Shown piece by piece: positions 24,713 through 33,317 of a DNA stretch of 64,000 bases (the stretch's first letter is position 1; each line of letters opens with the position of its first letter). The translations under genes and the position numbers were made by a program. The stretch spans positions 310,001 through 374,000 of the forward strand of contig NZ_JAEQND010000004.1 in assembly GCF_016722765.1 (NCBI RefSeq). The letters run 5' to 3'. Source of the stretch: Ramlibacter alkalitolerans (lineage in GTDB: Bacteria; Pseudomonadota; Gammaproteobacteria; Burkholderiales; Burkholderiaceae_C). Under the pieces are notes generated by a model that did no database searches, was not told where the DNA came from, and saw only the letters and a list, made by a program, of their open reading frames with translations.

Positions 24713-25642
24713 ATGGCGATGGAACTTACCGACAGCTTCGAGGTCATCGACGCGCGCTTTCGCAAGCTCGCCTTCGGCAACGTGCACCTGGAGCGGCTGT
24801 ACACCGGCTGCCGCTGGGCCGAAGGGCCGGCGTGGTTCGCGGCGGGTCGCTACCTGGTGTGGTCGGACATCCCGAACGACCGCATGCTGCGCTGGGACGA
24901 AACCGACGGATCGGTCTCGGTCTTCCGGCAGCCGGCGCTGAACACCAACGGGCACACCGTGGATGCGCAGGGCCGCCTCGTCTCCTGCGAGCACCGCGGC
25001 CGCTGCGTATCGCGCACCGAGCACGACGGCACGCGCCGCGTGCTGGCCGACCGCTACGAAGGCGCGCGCTTCAACTCGCCCAACGACGTGGTGGTGAAGT
25101 CGGACGGCAGCATCTGGTTCTCGGATCCCAGCTACGGCATCGACAGCGACTACGAGGGCGATGCAGCGTCGAGCGAACTCGGCGCCTGTTGCGTGTACCG
25201 CATCGCGCCCGACCTGCGCAGCGTGACGCGCGTGGCGAGCGACTTCGTGCAGCCCAACGGATTGGCGTTCTCGCCCGACGAACGCTGGCTGTACGTCGTG
25301 GACACCGGGGCGACGCACCGGGAGGACGGCCCCCGCCACATCCGGCGCTTCCGCGTGCAGGACGACGGCGCCCGCATCGACGGCGGCGAAGTGTTCGCGG
25401 AATGCGGCAACGGCCTGTTCGACGGGCTGCGGGTCGACGTCCACGGCAACGTCTGGACCAGCGCCGGCGACGGCGTGCATTGCCATGCACCCGACGGCAC
25501 GCTGACGGGCAAGATCCGGGTGCCCGAGGCGGTGGCGAACGTGTGCTTCGGCGGGCCCAAGCTGAATCGCCTGTTCATCTGCGCCACGACCTCGCTCTAT
25601 GCGGTGTACCTGAACACGCGGGGGGCTGGGCGGCCCGTGTGA
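24713..25642 (+). CDS. SMP-30/gluconolactonase/LRE family protein
   Basis: The protein has 309 residues forming a six-bladed beta-propeller. Metal-ligand positions typical of gluconolactonases are visible: the Glu of AEGPAW (about 35-40), Asn in LNTNGHTVD, Asn in NSPNDVVVKSDGSIWFSDPSYG, and Asp in FDGLRVD. The family hydrolyses sugar lactones using a divalent metal. GGGAGACGGACC before the ATG fixes the start. As the last gene of the sugar-transport operon, it suggests that the imported sugar is oxidised to a lactone by an enzyme encoded elsewhere. Confidence 0.9.
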   Translation: MAMELTDSFEVIDARFRKLAFGNVHLERLYTGCRWAEGPAWFAAGRYLVWSDIPNDRMLRWDETDGSVSVFRQPALNTNGHTVDAQGRLVSCEHRGRCVSRTEHDGTRRVLADRYEGARFNSPNDVVVKSDGSIWFSDPSYGIDSDYEGDAASSELGACCVYRIAPDLRSVTRVASDFVQPNGLAFSPDERWLYVVDTGATHREDGPRHIRRFRVQDDGARIDGGEVFAECGNGLFDGLRVDVHGNVWTSAGDGVHCHAPDGTLTGKIRVPEAVANVCFGGPKLNRLFICATTSLYAVYLNTRGAGRPV

Positions 25643-25708
25643 CGCCGCTGCGGCACGAGCCGCCCCTCCCGGCGCGCCGGAGCTTGCCGGGCCTGCCTAT
25701 CATCGGCC

Positions 25709-26536
25709 ATGCTCGTCACACCCTCGCACTTCGTCGCGCTGCACGCGCCGCAGCCCGGCGCACCGGAGCACATCTTCGTCTTCCGCGGCGGCGCCTTGCT
25801 GGTGCGCGAACCGGACCTCGCCTTGCCGACCGAGGCCGAGTGCCTCGCACTGGGCGTGCCGCTCGCGGATTCGCGCCCCGTCGGCATGCTGGGCCCGCAC
25901 TATTGCCGGGCCGCCTGGGTGGAGGCCGACGCGGCGGAGCCCGCCGGGGGTTTCGCCTTCCGGCCGCTGCGCTCGCTGTTCGGCGCCCTGGCCACCGACC
26001 TGATGGCGGTGGCCGGCCGCGCCTTCCAGGTGGCCGAATGGGCGCGCACGCATCGCTTCTGCGGCGCCTGCGGCGGCCTCATGGAAGCGCTCGCGGGTGA
26101 GCGGTGCATGCGTTGCACCGCCTGCGGCCATGCGGCGTACCCGCGCATCTCGCCGGCCATGATGGTGCTGGTGCGCAAGGGGGAGGCCATCCTGCTGGCC
26201 CGCAATGCAGCCTCGCCCACCGGTCGCTTCAGCGCGCTGGCCGGGTTCCTCGAAGCGGGCGAGTCGGTCGAGGATGCGGTGCACCGCGAGGTGTTCGAGG
26301 AGGTCGGGTTGCGCGTGCGCGACCTGCGCTACTTCGGCAGCCAGTCGTGGCCGTTTCCGCACTCGCTGATGATCGCCTTCACGGCGGAGTGGGCCGGCGG
26401 CGAGATCACGGTGGACGCGCGCGAGATCGCCGAAGCGCGCTGGTTCGGACCCGGCGACCCGCTGCCCGAGTTCGCGACCGGCGTGTCCATTTCCGGGGAG
26501 CTGATTCGCGCCAACCTGCCGCGCGCTGCGGCATAG
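25709..26536 (+). CDS. nudC: NADH pyrophosphatase / NAD-capped RNA decapping hydrolase
   Basis: The protein has 275 residues. A zinc ribbon with CGACGG and CMRCTACGHAAYPR sits near residues 113-147. The Nudix box is GFLEAGESVEDAVHREVFEEVG. The NudC-specific motif SQSWPFPHSLM follows, which sets it apart from other Nudix enzymes. It cleaves NAD(H) to NMN(H) and AMP and can remove NAD caps from RNA. It has its own start 66 bp after the lactonase gene. Confidence 0.96.
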   Translation: MLVTPSHFVALHAPQPGAPEHIFVFRGGALLVREPDLALPTEAECLALGVPLADSRPVGMLGPHYCRAAWVEADAAEPAGGFAFRPLRSLFGALATDLMAVAGRAFQVAEWARTHRFCGACGGLMEALAGERCMRCTACGHAAYPRISPAMMVLVRKGEAILLARNAASPTGRFSALAGFLEAGESVEDAVHREVFEEVGLRVRDLRYFGSQSWPFPHSLMIAFTAEWAGGEITVDAREIAEARWFGPGDPLPEFATGVSISGELIRANLPRAAA

Positions 26537-26588
26537 CGGGCTGCGCAGCCCCGCATTGCTCCAGCGGGTGTCGGTCCACGGTGTGTCC

Positions 26589-27323
26589 ATGGATTCCAGC
26601 GCTGCCCCGCGTGTCCGGCCGCCGCCCCTGTCGCTGCTCGCCATCGAGCCCGTGCGCGGTCTGTTCACCCTGGCGGCGGCGACGTTCCGCGCGCACTGCG
26701 AACGCGTCGGCGACGGTCACCCGGTCGTGGTGTTTCCCGGCCTGGGCGCCGGCCCCTGGACCACCCGTCCCCTGCGCCGGTTCCTCATCGACGCCGGATT
26801 CGACGCCCGCTGCTGGGGTCGCGGCATGAACATGGGCCCCGAGCGCGACTTCGACGGCTGGATCGACATCCTGGAGGCCGACGTGCGCCGCTGGCATGCG
26901 GACAGCGGCCGCAAAGTGAGCCTGGTCGGCTGGAGCCTGGGCGGGATCTATGCCCGCGAACTGGGCAAGCGGGCGCCCGCGTGCGTGCGGCAGGTCCTCA
27001 CCCTGGGCACGCCGTTCGCCGCCATCCTCGGCGCGACGCGTGCCGAGCGCCTTTACCGGCTTCTGAACCGCAATGCGGCGCCGTTGACCGCAGAACTCGA
27101 GGCGCGGCTGCGCCCGACCCCGCCGGTCCCGACGACGTCCATCTACAGCAAGAGCGACGGCATCGTGGGCTGGCGCGGCTGCATCGAGCAGGCAGGCGCC
27201 CTGTCCGAGAGCATCGAGGTCCGTTCCAGCCACATGGGACTGGGAACCGACCCGCAAGTTCTGCGGATCGTGGCGAACCGGCTCGCGCAGCCTGAAGGCG
27301 ACTGGCGCCCGCGGACCACGTAA
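26589..27323 (+). CDS. Alpha/beta hydrolase (lipase-like)
   Basis: The protein has 244 residues. The oxyanion strand VVVFPGLGAGPW precedes the nucleophile elbow LVGWSLGGIYARELG (GxSxG with the catalytic Ser). The acid is probably Asp in SKSDGIVGW, and the His is in SSHMGLG. This pattern matches PGAP1/lipase-like hydrolases of proteobacteria. The substrate is unknown. The start at 26589 (MDSSAAP) is chosen over a TTG 33 bp upstream. It lies 52 bp after nudC. Confidence 0.85.
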   Translation: MDSSAAPRVRPPPLSLLAIEPVRGLFTLAAATFRAHCERVGDGHPVVVFPGLGAGPWTTRPLRRFLIDAGFDARCWGRGMNMGPERDFDGWIDILEADVRRWHADSGRKVSLVGWSLGGIYARELGKRAPACVRQVLTLGTPFAAILGATRAERLYRLLNRNAAPLTAELEARLRPTPPVPTTSIYSKSDGIVGWRGCIEQAGALSESIEVRSSHMGLGTDPQVLRIVANRLAQPEGDWRPRTT

Positions 27324-27352
27324 ACGGAGGAGGAGCACCTCGTGCAGGGGCC

Positions 27353-28429
27353 CTACCCCCCAGGCAGGTAGCGCAGCCTCCTCATCGCGTTCAGGTGCTG
27401 CACGATGCACTCCTCCGTGTCGATGCAATCCTGGAAGCCGTGCTGGCGCAGCTTGATCGTCGAGACGATAGGGGGAACCGGCAGCGGTCGCCGCGAAGCC
27501 CAGGTCGCGTCTGCGTATTGCCAGGACAGGCCGAGAAGCCGGTCGAGGTCAGGCACTGAGAGGCCTTCGCGCTCCGCCATGCGCCGCCAGGTCTGCGCAT
27601 GGCGCGGCATCTCCTGCGCCATCTTCTGCTCGCTCGGCTCGCCGGGCTTCAGGCCGAACTCGCGCGCCAGCCGTTCGAAGAAGGTGCTCCAGACGATCAC
27701 GTCGCCGTTGGCGATGTTGAAGGCCTCGGCGTGCGCGCGCGGTTCATTCCAGGCCCATTCGACCGCGGCCGCAATCAGGCGCGCGTCGGTGCATTCCGTC
27801 AGCAGCTGCGGATGGCCGGGATAGCGCAGCGGCTGGCCCAGCTCGCGCGCGATGGCGGCGTAGGCGCCCAGCGCCGCGACCGGGTTCATGGCGCTGCCGA
27901 CGGCCACGCCCAGCACGATCTGCGGCCGCAGCACCGTCCAGCGAAAGCCCGCCGCGGCCGAGCGCGCCGCGACCAGGTCCTCCTGCTCGAAATAGAAGTT
28001 CGCGTGGTCGCGCACCGCGTCGTGCTCGCGCGCCGGCACGCGCATGGGCCGCCCGGTGTGCACGCCATAGGCCTTGGTGCCTTGCAGCAGCGTGAGGTGT
28101 TCCAGCGGCGCGCCCTGCAGCGCGTCCAGCAGGTTGCGGAGCATCGCCGTATTGAGCGCCGCGTTGCCCGCGTCGCGCCAGCCGCGCAGCAGGTCCGGCT
28201 GCTCCGACAGCGCCGCATAGACGATGTGGGTCGTGTCGCGATGCGCGGCGAGCGCGCGGGCGGTTGCCTCGGGGTCGCGCAGGTCCACCGCCACCCATTC
28301 GGCTTCGGGCGCGAAGTCCGCCGCCCGGCGCGACAGGGCAACCAACTCCACCCCCGCACGGCCGGCGAAGCGTTCGACCGCGGCGCGCCCCACCACGCCC
28401 AACGCGCCGGCGACGAGCACCTTGGCCAC
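27353..28429 (-). CDS. NAD(P)-dependent SDR, PRISE-like (progesterone 5-beta-reductase/iridoid synthase-like)
   Basis: The protein has 358 residues. The N-terminal glycine motif is GALGVVGRAAVERF. The segments TLLQGTKAYGVH and NFYFEQEDLVA match the atypical Lys and Tyr active-site regions of PRISE reductases, which reduce activated C=C bonds in enones. The C-terminal half matches that group over its length. A GTG start at 28429 sits 1 bp after the quinone-reductase stop. It is the last gene of the minus operon that starts at 33046. Confidence 0.85.
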   Translation of the reverse strand: MAKVLVAGALGVVGRAAVERFAGRAGVELVALSRRAADFAPEAEWVAVDLRDPEATARALAAHRDTTHIVYAALSEQPDLLRGWRDAGNAALNTAMLRNLLDALQGAPLEHLTLLQGTKAYGVHTGRPMRVPAREHDAVRDHANFYFEQEDLVAARSAAAGFRWTVLRPQIVLGVAVGSAMNPVAALGAYAAIARELGQPLRYPGHPQLLTECTDARLIAAAVEWAWNEPRAHAEAFNIANGDVIVWSTFFERLAREFGLKPGEPSEQKMAQEMPRHAQTWRRMAEREGLSVPDLDRLLGLSWQYADATWASRRPLPVPPIVSTIKLRQHGFQDCIDTEECIVQHLNAMRRLRYLPGG

Positions 28430-28430
28430 C

Positions 28431-29411
28431 TCAGGCTCCCGTCGTCAGCACGAACTTGCCCGTGACCTTGCGGTCCATGACCTGCTGCAGGGCCTCGGCG
28501 CAGCGTTCGAGCGGATAGACGCCGCTGATGCGCGGGTGCAGCCTGCCTTCGCGCACCCAGCCGACCAGCTCGCGCAGTTCCTCCTCGTTGCGCCGCGGCT
28601 CGGCGCGCACGAAGGCGCCCCAGAACACGCCCACGATGGAGCAGCCCTTGAGCAGCGCCAGGTTCAGCGGGATGCTGGGAATCGGGCCGGCGGCGAAGCC
28701 GACCACCAGGAAGCGGCCGCGCCACGCCATCGAGCGCAGCGCCGGCTCGCTCAGGTCGCCGCCCACCGGGTCGTACACCACGTCGACGCCGCGGCCGTCG
28801 GTCAGGGCCTTGATCCGCTCGCGCAGGTCCTGCGTGGCGTAGTTGATCGTGGCATCGGCGCCGTGCTCGCGGCACACCGCCAGCTTCTCGTCCGACGAAG
28901 CCGCCGCGATCACACGCGCGCCCAGCGCCTTCGCGATTTCGACCGCCGCCAAGCCGACCCCGCCGGCCGCGCCCAGCACCAGCACCGTCTCGCCCGCTTT
29001 CAGCGCACCGCGATCCTTGAGCGCGTGATGCGAGGTGCCGTAGGCGATCAGGAAGCCCGCCGCCGTCTCGAAGTCCATGTCGTGGGGCATGGGGATCACG
29101 CGCTCGGCCGGCGCCAGCACCTGCTGCGCATAGCCGCCCCAGGTGGTTGCGGCGATCACGCGCGCGCCGACGCGCAGGCCGGCCACGCCCTCCCCCAGCG
29201 CCTTCACCACGCCCGCCACTTCGGCGCCGGGCGAGAACGGCAGTTCCGGCTTGAACTGGTACTTGCCCTGGATGATCAGGGTGTCGGGGAAGTTCACGCC
29301 GGCGGCATGCACCTCGATCAGGACCTGGCCGGCGCCGGGCATCGGGGCGGGGACCTCCTCGACGACCAGCGACGAGGGCGGCCCGTATTGCTTGCACAGC
29401 ACGGCTTTCAT
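28431..29411 (-). CDS. NADPH:quinone oxidoreductase family protein (zinc-independent MDR)
   Basis: The protein has 326 residues. The MDR GroES-like domain starts MKAVLCKQYGPPSSLVVEEV. The nucleotide motif is VLVLGAAGGVGLAAVEIAKAL, and the signature VNFPDTLIIQGKYQ is typical of bacterial quinone-reductase/acrylyl-CoA-reductase-like enzymes. The usual zinc-binding Cys residues are absent. In this setting it may reduce an enoyl intermediate. The ATG overlaps the CaiB transferase stop (ATGA). Confidence 0.88.
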   Translation of the reverse strand: MKAVLCKQYGPPSSLVVEEVPAPMPGAGQVLIEVHAAGVNFPDTLIIQGKYQFKPELPFSPGAEVAGVVKALGEGVAGLRVGARVIAATTWGGYAQQVLAPAERVIPMPHDMDFETAAGFLIAYGTSHHALKDRGALKAGETVLVLGAAGGVGLAAVEIAKALGARVIAAASSDEKLAVCREHGADATINYATQDLRERIKALTDGRGVDVVYDPVGGDLSEPALRSMAWRGRFLVVGFAAGPIPSIPLNLALLKGCSIVGVFWGAFVRAEPRRNEEELRELVGWVREGRLHPRISGVYPLERCAEALQQVMDRKVTGKFVLTTGA

Positions 29412-30637
29412 GCGGCGATGACTTTCTGTTGCGCGAGGCGCTCGATCTCCGCGTCGTCGAGCTGCAGCACGTCGCGCAGGATCTCGGCGGTGTGTTCGCC
29501 CAGCAGCGGCGGCGCACGGTGGTATTCGAGCGGGGTTTCGGAAAAGTTCAGCGGATTGGCGACGACCTGCATCGTCCCCGCGAGCGGATGCGGGACGGTG
29601 CGAACCATGCGGCGATGGCGGATCTGCGGGTCCTCGTACACCTGGTCGAAGTTGTAGATCGGCGCGGCCGGCACCACGGCCTCGCGCAGCAGCGGGATCC
29701 AGTGCGCGATCGGCTGCTCCTTCAGGAGGCCAGCAACGATGGGCAGCAACTCCTGCTTGTGCGCCACCCGGCTGGGCGTCGTGGCGAAGCGCTCCTCCTT
29801 CGCCAGATCGGGGCGGCCCAGCACCTTGCACAGCTGCGTGAACTGCTTGTCGTTGCCCACCGCGATCATGATCTTGCCGTCGGCGCAATCGAAGTCGCCG
29901 TAAGGCGCGGTGAGCTGCGAACCCATGCCCACGCGCACCGGAAGCTGGCCCGCGACCAGATAGCTCATGGCCATCGAGGAGGTCGCCGCCACCTGCGCAT
30001 CGAGCAGCGCGAGGTCGATGTGCTGGCCGCGGCCGGTCACCGTGTCGCGGTGGTGCAGTGCCGCCAGGATGCCGATGGTGGCGTAGAAGCCGGACGTGAG
30101 GTCCGAGACCGGGTAGCCAGCGCGCTGGGGGCCGGCGCCCGGCTGGCCCTCCGGCACGCCGGTGAGCGCCATCACCCCGCCCATGGCCTGGAACAGCAGG
30201 TCGTAGCCGGGCATCTGGCTGTAGGGACCGCTCTGGCCGAAGCCGGTGATCGAGCAGTACACCAGCCGCGGGTTCACCTCGCGCAGCGATCCGTAGTCCA
30301 GTCCGTAGCGCTTCAGGTCGCCGGTCTTGAAGTTCTCGATCACCACGTCGGACTCCGCGGCCAGCCGCCGCACCAGCGCCTGGCCCTCCGGCTTCGTCAG
30401 GTCGATGGTGATCGAGCGCTTCGCGCGGTTGGTGGAGAGGAAGGTCGATCGCTCGCCGGTTTCCCGGCCTTCGCGGTCCTTCAGGCGCGCGCCCTGGTCC
30501 CGCAGGTCGTCGCCGCTGCCGGGACGCTCCACCTTGATGACGTCGGCACCGAAGTCGCCGAGCATCTGCCCGGCCCACGGCCCCGAGAGGACGCGGCTGA
30601 GATCCAGCACGCGGATGTTGGAAAGAATGCCCGTCAT
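29408..30637 (-). CDS. CaiB/BaiF family CoA-transferase
   Basis: The protein has 409 residues of the family III CoA-transferase type. The N-terminus is VLDLSRVLSGPWAGQMLGDFGADVIKVE, and the catalytic Asp lies in AGYPVSDLTSGFYA. These enzymes move CoA between carboxylic acids and so activate the catabolic substrate without ATP. One of four such genes in the island. It overlaps neighbours by ATGA on both sides. Confidence 0.93.
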   Translation of the reverse strand: MTGILSNIRVLDLSRVLSGPWAGQMLGDFGADVIKVERPGSGDDLRDQGARLKDREGRETGERSTFLSTNRAKRSITIDLTKPEGQALVRRLAAESDVVIENFKTGDLKRYGLDYGSLREVNPRLVYCSITGFGQSGPYSQMPGYDLLFQAMGGVMALTGVPEGQPGAGPQRAGYPVSDLTSGFYATIGILAALHHRDTVTGRGQHIDLALLDAQVAATSSMAMSYLVAGQLPVRVGMGSQLTAPYGDFDCADGKIMIAVGNDKQFTQLCKVLGRPDLAKEERFATTPSRVAHKQELLPIVAGLLKEQPIAHWIPLLREAVVPAAPIYNFDQVYEDPQIRHRRMVRTVPHPLAGTMQVVANPLNFSETPLEYHRAPPLLGEHTAEILRDVLQLDDAEIERLAQQKVIAA

Positions 30638-31491
30638 GCCGCCACCTCGAACCAGCCGTTGTTGACCACCACCACCTGGCGTGCCGGCACGCTGGTGCGA
30701 TACGCGAAGCGGCCCCTGCCCTCGCGCCAGATCTCGATGCGCAGCGTGTCGCCGGGGAACACCGGCGCGGAGAAGCGGCCGCCGAGCGCGCGCACCGCGG
30801 CGGGGTCGCTGTCGCACAGCCGCTTCATCAAGCCGTGGCAGGTGGCGCCGAAGGTCGCGAGCCCGTGCAGGATCGGCCGTTCGAAGCCGGCGGCGCGCGC
30901 TGCGCGCGGGTCGGAGTGCAGCGGGTTGTAGTCGCCGGAGAGGCGGTAGACCAGGGCGCCCTGCGGAGACGTCGGATGCTCGATGGCGGTGTCCGGCGCG
31001 CGGTCCGGCAGCGGATGCGGCGCCGGGGCCTCGGTCTTGCCGCCGAAGCCGCCGTCGCCGCGGCAGAACACGGTCTGGTTCACCGTCGCGAGCAGCTCGT
31101 TCGTGGCCACGTCGCGGATCTCGCGTTCCACGTAGACGAGCGCGCCGCGCTCCCGGCCCTTGTCCACCAGGTCGACGATGCGGCTCACGCCGCGCACGTG
31201 GCCTTCGGCCGGCAGCGGACGGTGGATGCGGAAGGCGTGCTCACCGTGGACGGTCCTGACCGCATCGATCCCGAAAGACGGGTCGCGCATCCAGAAGCCG
31301 GGATAGCCCAGCACGTCCGCCATCGAGGGATGCACCTTCAGGCGCGTCTCGTCGAGGAAAGGCAGGTCGGCCTCGTCCATCGGATCGAGGCCGACGCCGA
31401 TGCCGAGCGCATACAGCGCGCAGTCGCGCCAGCCGTAGCGCTGCTCGATCTCCGGAATCTGCGCGGAAAAAAGCTGCTTGGGATCGATCAT
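30634..31491 (-). CDS. MaoC-like enoyl-CoA hydratase 2 (double hot-dog)
   Basis: The protein has 285 residues in two hot-dog domains. The second contains the complete hydratase-2 motif YRLSGDYNPLHSDP, with the catalytic Asp and His present. It hydrates trans-2-enoyl-CoA to (R)-3-hydroxyacyl-CoA. The ATG at 31491 overlaps the crotonase stop. Having both a MaoC hydratase and a crotonase in one operon suggests two hydration steps or both stereo-outcomes. Confidence 0.9.
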   Translation of the reverse strand: MIDPKQLFSAQIPEIEQRYGWRDCALYALGIGVGLDPMDEADLPFLDETRLKVHPSMADVLGYPGFWMRDPSFGIDAVRTVHGEHAFRIHRPLPAEGHVRGVSRIVDLVDKGRERGALVYVEREIRDVATNELLATVNQTVFCRGDGGFGGKTEAPAPHPLPDRAPDTAIEHPTSPQGALVYRLSGDYNPLHSDPRAARAAGFERPILHGLATFGATCHGLMKRLCDSDPAAVRALGGRFSAPVFPGDTLRIEIWREGRGRFAYRTSVPARQVVVVNNGWFEVAA

Positions 31492-32252
31492 CTGCCCTGC
31501 CACACCGGTTTGCGCTTCTCGGCGAACGCGGCGGAGCCTTCGCGCGCGTCCTGCGAGGTGAACACGTGTTCCGTCAGCGCCGCCTGCCGGTCCCACACTT
31601 CCTCGGCCGACCAGTCCTGCGACTCGACGATCACGCGCTTGCTGGCGGCCACCGACAGGGGCCCGTTGCCGGCGACGGTGGCGGCGAGGCGCCTGGCCTC
31701 GTCCAGCGCCTGGCCTGCGGGCACGAGCCGGTTGATCAGCCCGTACTCATAGGCACGCCGGGCCGGAAACATGTCTCCGGTGAGCGCGAGTTCCAGCGCG
31801 ATGCGGTACGGCAACTGCCGCGGCAGGCGCACCAGGCCGCCGGCCGTCGCCGCCAACCCGCGCTTGACTTCGGGCACGCCGAACTGCGCCGACTCCGACG
31901 CGACCACCAGGTCGCAGGCGAGCACGAGCTCGAAGCCGCCCGCCAGTGCGTAGCCTTCGACGGCAGCGATCAGCGGCTTGCGCGGCGGCTTGCGCGTGAG
32001 GCCGCCGAAGCCGCGGCCAGGGATGCTCGGACGCTCGCCGCGCAGGAAACCCTTGAGGTCCATGCCCGCGCAGAAGGTACCGCCGGCGCCGGTGAGGATG
32101 CCGATGCGCAGGTCGTCCCGCGCATCCAGGTCGTCCAGCGCCGCGGCGATCGCGGTGGCGGCCGCGAGCGTCATCGCGTTGCGCGCTTCCGGCCGGTTGA
32201 TGGTGATCGTGAGGATGCCGTCGCCGGCTTCGACCAGCACTTCGGATGTCAT
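31488..32252 (-). CDS. Enoyl-CoA hydratase (crotonase) with both catalytic glutamates
   Basis: The protein has 254 residues. The oxyanion-hole segments are GGTFCAGMDL and AGGFELVLA. Both hydratase glutamates are present, in GGFELV and GVPEVKRG, so it should be a true syn-hydratase. GTFCAGMDLKGF matches the substrate loop. The start is supported by AAAGG upstream. A long extension of this frame to 34412 is antisense to the binding-protein gene and rejected. Confidence 0.92.
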   Translation of the reverse strand: MTSEVLVEAGDGILTITINRPEARNAMTLAAATAIAAALDDLDARDDLRIGILTGAGGTFCAGMDLKGFLRGERPSIPGRGFGGLTRKPPRKPLIAAVEGYALAGGFELVLACDLVVASESAQFGVPEVKRGLAATAGGLVRLPRQLPYRIALELALTGDMFPARRAYEYGLINRLVPAGQALDEARRLAATVAGNGPLSVAASKRVIVESQDWSAEEVWDRQAALTEHVFTSQDAREGSAAFAEKRKPVWQGR

Positions 32253-32281
32253 GGGGAATGCCTTTCGCGTTGGACGGGAAC

Positions 32282-33046
32282 TCAGCGCGGCGCCATGCGC
32301 AGCGCGCCGTCGAGCCGGATGGTTTCGCCGTTGAGCATGGGATTCGAGAGGATGTGCAGCGCCAGGTCGGCATATTCCTCCGGTCGGCCCAGGCGCGCGG
32401 GGTGCGGCACCGAGGCACCCAGCGTCTTGCGCGCATCTTCGGAGACGCGCGCGAGCATCGGCGTGTCGAAGATGCCGGGGGCGATGGTGCACACCCGGAT
32501 CAGCTTGCTCGCCAGGTCGCGCGCCGCAACGATGGTCATGCCCACCACGCCGGCCTTGGAGGAGGCATACGGGATCTGGCCGATCTGGCCTTCGTACGCA
32601 GCGACGGAAGCGGTGAGCACGCAGGCGCCCCGCTCGCCGTCGACCGGCTCGGTGCGGGCCATGCGGGCCGCCACCAGGCGCAGCGTGTTGAAGGTACCGA
32701 CCAGGTTGATGCGGATGATGTTCTCGTAGGCGGCGAGCGAGCCGGGATTGCCTTCCTTGTCGAGCAGGCGCACCGGGCCCCCGCGGCCGGCACAGTGCAC
32801 CAGCACGCGCAGCGGCCCCAGGCTTTCGGCGACGTCGAGGGCGGCCTGCATCGAATCCTCCGTGGTCACGTCGGCCGGCGCGAAGCGCGCGTTCGGCCCG
32901 AGGCTGGCGGCAGCCTCGGCGCCCGCTGAATCGGCCAGGTCGATCAGGACGACCTTCGCGCCCTGGCCGATCAGGCGCCGGGCACTGGCCAGGCCGAGGC
33001 CGGACGCCCCGCCGGTGACCACCGCGCTGATTCCTTCGATCTTCAT
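32282..33046 (-). CDS. SDR family 3-hydroxyacyl-CoA dehydrogenase (HSD10-like)
   Basis: The protein has 254 residues with the classical SDR fold. The coenzyme motif is TGGASGLGLASARRL, DVT follows, and the catalytic segment is ASVAAYEGQIGQIPYASSKAG with the YxxxK pair. The C-terminal sequence AMLNGE-type (SNPMLNGETIRLDGALRM) is diagnostic of HSD10/2-methyl-3-hydroxybutyryl-CoA dehydrogenases. It oxidises a 3-hydroxyacyl-CoA with NAD. It is the first gene of the minus operon and is divergent from the Liv-type transporter. Confidence 0.92.
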   Translation of the reverse strand: MKIEGISAVVTGGASGLGLASARRLIGQGAKVVLIDLADSAGAEAAASLGPNARFAPADVTTEDSMQAALDVAESLGPLRVLVHCAGRGGPVRLLDKEGNPGSLAAYENIIRINLVGTFNTLRLVAARMARTEPVDGERGACVLTASVAAYEGQIGQIPYASSKAGVVGMTIVAARDLASKLIRVCTIAPGIFDTPMLARVSEDARKTLGASVPHPARLGRPEEYADLALHILSNPMLNGETIRLDGALRMAPR

Positions 33047-33084
33047 CTGCGTGTGCTCCAGGTATGTCGTGTGCAACGCGCCGC

Positions 33085-33113
33085 ATCCTACATACTGTTT
33101 GGTATGTTGGCAA
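33085..33113 (-). promoter_or_regulatory. Putative promoter of the 33046-27353 operon
   Basis: On the minus strand, TTGCCA (33113-33108) and TAGGAT (33090-33085) are separated by exactly 17 bp. The spacer is filled by the palindrome at 33090-33107, an arrangement expected for a repressed promoter. Confidence 0.55.
33090..33107. promoter_or_regulatory. Operator 1, ACATAC-N6-GTATGT
   Basis: This is a perfect 6-bp inverted repeat with a 6-bp spacer (TGTTTG). A second site with the same CATAC-N6-GTATG layout lies at 33206-33221. The two TetR genes at 39028 and 47582 are the obvious candidates for the binding protein. Confidence 0.7.
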
Positions 33114-33193
33114 ACGGAAAGAGCCATCGGCCGCGTTGCTCAGCAGCGTTCCACAGTGGGGATATCCCTGAGGATCAGGTCTGCCGAATCGCC

Positions 33194-33223
33194 TTGACCT
33201 CGCGACATACCAGCAAGTATGCT
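33194..33223 (+). promoter_or_regulatory. Putative promoter of the Liv-type transporter operon
   Basis: TTGACC (33194-33199) and TATGCT (33218-33223) are separated by 18 bp on the plus strand. Operator 2 covers most of the spacer and the -10. The start codon is 95 bp downstream. Confidence 0.55.
33206..33221. promoter_or_regulatory. Operator 2, CATAC-N6-GTATG
   Basis: This is a perfect 5-bp inverted repeat with a 6-bp spacer (CAGCAA), the same architecture as operator 1, 115 bp away. It overlaps the proposed plus-strand -10. Confidence 0.68.
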
Positions 33224-33317
33224 GCGCCGGGTCGATGCATCCCCGCATGCACCGCGCACCCGAACCGCGCACGCCCCCGCACCGGGGCCATCCATCCACC
33301 CTTCGAGGAGACAGACG

